A stretch of 7,073 nt of DNA from Streptomyces fulvoviolaceus (lineage in GTDB: Bacteria > Actinomycetota > Actinomycetes > Streptomycetales > Streptomycetaceae): positions 1 to 7,073 of the forward strand of contig NZ_JOEY01000118.1 of assembly GCF_000718165.1 (NCBI RefSeq), given 5' to 3'. Under the pieces are notes generated by a model. It searched no databases. It was not told the origin of the DNA and worked only from the letters and a program-made list of their open reading frames with translations. Of this stretch, positions 4,902 through 7,073 are shown one piece after another. A program made the translations under genes and the position numbers. The stretch's first letter is position 1. Every line of letters starts with the position of its first letter.

Positions 4902-5735
4902 GTGCAGCGGAAGGCCTATGTACCCGGCGTCGCCGCCCTCCTCGCGGCGCTGTTGGCCGGCTGCACCGGCAGCTCGTCCGGCGGTGACACGACGGACAAC
5001 ACCAACCCCGGCCAGGCCGGCACGGCAACCGCGGCGGCCGAACCGGGCAAGTACCGCACGCTCCCGGAGCCCTGCGGCGCGATCGGCCACAGCACCCTCG
5101 ACTCGCTCCTGCCCGGCATCAAGCAGCTCACGGACGCGGAACAGAAGGAGCAGGCGTACGCCGGCGAGGCCACGCAGACGTTCGACACGGACCGCAAGGT
5201 CGGCTGCGGTTGGAAGGTGGAGTCCACGGACGCCACCGACCACCTGTCGATCGACTTCGAGCGGGTGGTGTCGTACGACACGACGGTCAGCGACGCCACA
5301 CAGGCGCAGCAGCTCTTCGCGGAGAAGGAGACGGCCGCCGACCTCCCGGCGGTGGCGACTTCGAGCGAGAGCGCCACGTCGGATGTCGAGGTGAGCTCCT
5401 CCGCGTCCCCGAGCGACTCGGCGTCCCCGAGCGGCTCCGCGTCCACGAACACCTCCGCGAGCGGCTCCGCGTCCCCCTCCGCGACCCCGTCGGACCTTCA
5501 GCCCCGTCTGCTCGACGATCTCGGTGACGAGGCCTTCCTGGACGACGCGTTGAGCAGCTCCGGTTCGACGGCTCAGCAGCGCACGGTGACTGTGGCGTTC
5601 CGCACGTCCAACGTGATCGTGACGATCGAGTACGTGGAGCAGCCGGCGACGGTCGGCGTCGCCCCCGACAGCAAGGGAATGCAGGACAAGGCCCGGAAAC
5701 TGGCCTCTCAGCTGGCGGACTCGCTGGCGGGTTAG
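4902..5735 (+). CDS. DUF3558-like lipoprotein, copy 1 (internal Ser-rich insert)
   Basis: The 277-residue product starts VQRKAYVPGVAALLAALLAG followed by Cys21, a clear lipobox (LAGC), so it should be lipid-anchored on the outer face of the membrane. A Ser/Gly/Thr linker (22-47) leads to a domain with LPEPCGAIG (54-62) and VGCGWKV (100-106). The Cys58/Cys102 pair is placed as in DUF3558-type actinobacterial lipoproteins and likely forms a disulfide. Between about 154 and 198 a Ser/Ala/Pro-rich insert of SASPSGSAS-type repeats splits the domain. After it come DLGDEAFLDD and strands TVTVAFRTSNVIVTIEYVEQ (228-247), typical of the end of this fold. The function of DUF3558 proteins is not established. 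It is followed 118 bases later by a second, similar lipoprotein. Confidence 0.82.
   Translation: MQRKAYVPGVAALLAALLAGCTGSSSGGDTTDNTNPGQAGTATAAAEPGKYRTLPEPCGAIGHSTLDSLLPGIKQLTDAEQKEQAYAGEATQTFDTDRKVGCGWKVESTDATDHLSIDFERVVSYDTTVSDATQAQQLFAEKETAADLPAVATSSESATSDVEVSSSASPSDSASPSGSASTNTSASGSASPSATPSDLQPRLLDDLGDEAFLDDALSSSGSTAQQRTVTVAFRTSNVIVTIEYVEQPATVGVAPDSKGMQDKARKLASQLADSLAG
5428..5474 (+). repeat. 17-bp direct repeat in the Ser-rich insert
   Basis: CGAGCGGCTCCGCGTCC occurs exactly at 5428-5444 and 5458-5474, a 30-base (10-codon) period, encoding SGSAS-type units. A shorter 13-base repeat GCGTCCCCGAGCG occurs at 5403 and 5421 with an 18-base period. All keep the reading frame, so slippage would lengthen or shorten the insert without breaking the gene. 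Confidence 0.7.
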
Positions 5736-5758
5736 CGCCTCTTCACACCCCCCTCACG

Positions 5759-5775
5759 CCCGCGCACAAAGCGGG
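5759..5775 (+). terminator. Weak hairpin after lipoprotein copy 1
   Basis: CCCGC and GCGGG pair around GCACAAA, and flanking TCAC and GTGA bases can extend the stem with a bulge. There is no T-run. It may attenuate or end the first transcript, or have no role. Confidence 0.3.
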
Positions 5776-5806
5776 TGAAGCACGATCGCACGGCTTCCTC
5801 ACCGCG

Positions 5807-5812
5807 TACCGT
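5807..5812 (+). promoter_or_regulatory. Candidate -10 for lipoprotein copy 2
   Basis: TACCGT fits TANNNT and lies 41 bases before the start codon at 5854, in a 118-base gap large enough for a promoter. The -35 is not clear. Confidence 0.3.
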
Positions 5813-5853
5813 GGCCCCTCGGACCAGAGCCGACGACAGGAACCACGAGCGTC

Positions 5854-6741
5854 ATGAGTGAAGGAACCATGCAGCGACGAGCACAGCGAGACCAGCTGGA
5901 TCAGCGAGCAAAGCGCCTCAACCGCGTCCTTGTCTGCGCGGCCGCAGTCCCCGTGATGCTGATCGCAGCTGGCTGCTCCTCGGACTCCGACTCCGGTGAC
6001 GGCGGCACCAAGGGCGCGAACAGCGCCGCTTCGGCCTCGGCGTCAGCGAGCGCGTCACCGACGGTGCAGGCGGCGCTGTACAAGTCGCTTCCGGAAGCGT
6101 GCGGGGTGTTGTCGAAGAAGACGCTGGGCTCGCTCGTCCCGAAGGCCTCGAAGTCCGGCAAGAAGGGCACTTCGGACGCGTCGACGCGCGCCAGCTGCTC
6201 CTGGAGCAGTCTCGACAACAACGGCGTGAAGGGCTCCCAGTTCCGCTGGCTGAACGTCTCGCTGCTGCGCTTCGAGTCGGACACCTCGCGCGGTTCGGGC
6301 GAGAAGCAGGCCCTGGCGTACTACGACTCGCAGGTCCAGGACGTCCAGGCGGTGGACGGCGCGAAGAACACGAAGTCGGAGCCGGTCACCGGGATGGGTG
6401 ACGCGGCGACGGTGGTGACGTACGACCTGAAGAAGAAGGAGGGTTCCTTCAAGCAGCAGACGGTCGTGACGCGCATCGAGAACGTCGTCATCACCCTCGA
6501 CTACAACGGCGCGGGTCTGGCCGGCGAGAAGACCCCGAGCGCGGCCACGCTGGCGAAGGTCGCGGAGAAGGCCGCCAAGGAGGCCGTGGCCTCGGTGTCG
6601 AAGGCCAACGGCTATGGCTCGACGGCGGGCTCGGCAAGCCCCACACCGTCCAAGTCCGCGTCGAAGTCGCCGTCCAAGTCCGCCTCGCCGTCTACCTCGA
6701 AGTCGGCATCTCCGTCCAAGTCGACTGCGAAGAAGAGCTGA
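5854..6741 (+). CDS. DUF3558-like lipoprotein, copy 2 (C-terminal Ser/Lys/Pro tail)
   Basis: The 295-residue product has a basic N-terminus (about 24 residues), a hydrophobic stretch VLVCAAAVPVMLIAAG and Cys41 followed by SSDSDSGDGG, fitting a lipoprotein signal, though Ala at -3 is a less usual lipobox residue. A Ser/Ala linker (56-70) leads to YKSLPEACGVL (76-86) and ASCSWSSL (113-120). Cys83 and Cys115 match the disulfide pair of copy 1. GMGDAATVVTY (180-190) and strands TVVTRIENVVITLDYNG (203-219) match the end of the domain. The last 37 residues are Ser/Lys/Pro repeats, strongly positive. The start could also be the ATG at 5869: AGGA lies 12 bases before 5854 and AAGGA only 3 bases before 5869, so neither is ideal. 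Its role is unknown. Confidence 0.82.
   Translation: MSEGTMQRRAQRDQLDQRAKRLNRVLVCAAAVPVMLIAAGCSSDSDSGDGGTKGANSAASASASASASPTVQAALYKSLPEACGVLSKKTLGSLVPKASKSGKKGTSDASTRASCSWSSLDNNGVKGSQFRWLNVSLLRFESDTSRGSGEKQALAYYDSQVQDVQAVDGAKNTKSEPVTGMGDAATVVTYDLKKKEGSFKQQTVVTRIENVVITLDYNGAGLAGEKTPSAATLAKVAEKAAKEAVASVSKANGYGSTAGSASPTPSKSASKSPSKSASPSTSKSASPSKSTAKKS
6646..6722 (+). repeat. Short direct repeats encoding the Ser/Lys/Pro tail
   Basis: CCGTCCAAGTCCGC is found exactly at 6646-6659 and 6670-6683 (24-base period), and CCGTCCAAGTC again at 6712-6722. They encode PSKSA units in frame. Confidence 0.65.
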
Positions 6742-6784
6742 CGGAACGTACCGGCCACCCGTGCGCCGCACAGATGTGCCACCC

Positions 6785-6798
6785 TGTTGCGCGCAACA
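6785..6798. promoter_or_regulatory. Perfect 14-bp palindrome, possible operator of the DUF2637 gene
   Basis: TGTTGCG followed directly by CGCAACA makes two exact 7-base arms, 24 bases before the GTG start of the next gene. A further CGCAA half-site follows at 6802-6806, 10 bases after the one inside the palindrome, so the spacing is one helical turn. A central CG with symmetric TTGCG arms is the sort of site used by LacI-type and some other dimeric repressors. The binding protein is not known. Confidence 0.45.
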
Positions 6799-6807
6799 AC
6801 ACGCAAG

Positions 6808-6815
6808 GGGAGGGG
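6808..6815 (+). promoter_or_regulatory. Ribosome binding site that fixes the DUF2637 start
   Basis: GGGAGGGG lies seven bases before GTG 6823. The in-frame ATG at 6835 is 19 bases away, which is too far, so the GTG is preferred. Confidence 0.7.
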
Positions 6816-6822
6816 ATTACGG

Positions 6823-7073
6823 GTGGCCGCGCCAATGCAGCTGACTCGGACGCACCGCATTCTCATCGGCGTGGTCGTGGCCGGCGCTGTGGTCATCGCC
6901 GGCATCGGCTTCGCGGGGTCCTATGCGGCCGTTCGTGAACTAGCCATCCAAAAGGGCTTCGGGAACTTCAGTTACGTCTTCCCGATCGGCATCGACGCGG
7001 GCATCTGCGTCCTGCTCGCCCTGGACCTGCTTCTGACGTGGATCCGCATCCCGTTCCCGCTGCTCCGCCAGAC
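6823..7073 (+). CDS. DUF2637 membrane protein, N-terminal part (cut by window edge)
   Basis: The first 83 residues are present. After VAAPMQLTRTHR comes a membrane helix ILIGVVVAGAVVIAGIGFAG (13-32), then SYAAVRELAIQKGFGNFSY, a second helix around FPIGIDAGICVLLALDLLLT (52-71) and WIRIPFPLLRQ at the edge. This matches the N-terminus of streptomycete DUF2637 proteins, which I recall as having several membrane helices and a longer soluble C-terminal part. Some DUF2637 relatives belong to SpdB-like plasmid spread proteins, but chromosomal copies of this type are common and there are no transfer genes here. Its role is unknown. The codons CTA and CAA at GAACTAGCCATCCAA are unusual for the region. 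It follows the lipoprotein pair on the same strand after 81 bases. Confidence 0.8.
   Translation, partial: MAAPMQLTRTHRILIGVVVAGAVVIAGIGFAGSYAAVRELAIQKGFGNFSYVFPIGIDAGICVLLALDLLLTWIRIPFPLLRQ

Noticed and set aside
4795..5394. Open frame starting GTGCGATACACATTG upstream of lipoprotein copy 1
   Set aside because: No ribosome binding site, and it continues as an Arg/Ser/Pro shadow through the real lipoprotein.
6055..6771. Minus-strand open frame opposite lipoprotein copy 2
   Set aside because: Arg/Gly/Leu-rich antisense shadow that crosses the gene end.
6761..6779. Two overlapping small hairpins, GTGC/GCAC and GCACA/TGTGC, after lipoprotein copy 2
   Set aside because: Stems of 4-5 base pairs that compete with each other are too weak to call a terminator.
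6823..7073. DUF2637 gene as evidence of a conjugative element
   Set aside because: Some DUF2637 relatives are plasmid spread proteins, but no replication, transfer or integrase genes are visible and chromosomal copies are common.

Overview
This window looks like a piece of Streptomyces chromosome, or that of a close relative. GC content is high, third codon positions are almost all G or C, GTG starts are frequent, and several protein families are typical of streptomycetes (DUF3558-like lipoproteins, a DUF2637 membrane protein). I see no integrated phage, plasmid backbone, CRISPR array, tRNA or rRNA. The only clear mobile DNA is the tail of an IS5-type transposase at the left edge.

Layout. 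(1) 1-95: the end of an insertion sequence, facing the 3' end of a MarR-type regulator gene. (2) 116-1125, minus strand: a small secreted protein with a DUF11/Ig-like fold signature, followed by the MarR regulator. A perfect 17-bp palindrome lies in the gap between them. (3) 1228-1560, plus strand and divergent from that pair: a YnfA (UPF0060) four-helix membrane protein. (4) 1581-1650: a GC-rich, hairpin-forming intergenic element that I recognise from memory as a repeat dispersed in Streptomyces genomes. (5) 1730-3449, plus strand: a short-chain dehydrogenase, a 50-residue membrane protein overlapping its stop codon, and a PtpB-like tyrosine phosphatase that may be leaderless. (6) 3454-3483: a strong hairpin between converging genes. 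(7) 3502-4695, minus strand: an RtcB RNA ligase with all expected active-site motifs. (8) 4902-6741, plus strand: two tandem DUF3558-like lipoproteins with Ser-rich low-complexity segments in different places. (9) 6823 to the end, plus strand: the start of a DUF2637 membrane protein, preceded by a perfect 14-bp palindrome.

How the genes work together. Most look like independent housekeeping or accessory genes. Two linkages are supported by spacing: the dehydrogenase with the small membrane protein (1-base overlap, likely translational coupling), and possibly the secreted protein with the MarR gene (71-base gap, same strand). The two lipoproteins look like an ancient duplication. I do not see a convincing new multi-gene system. 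The signals most worth a second look are the rare-codon island with an inverted repeat inside the rtcB active-site coding region, the two palindromes, the dispersed repeat, the coupled micro-membrane protein and the lipoprotein pair.
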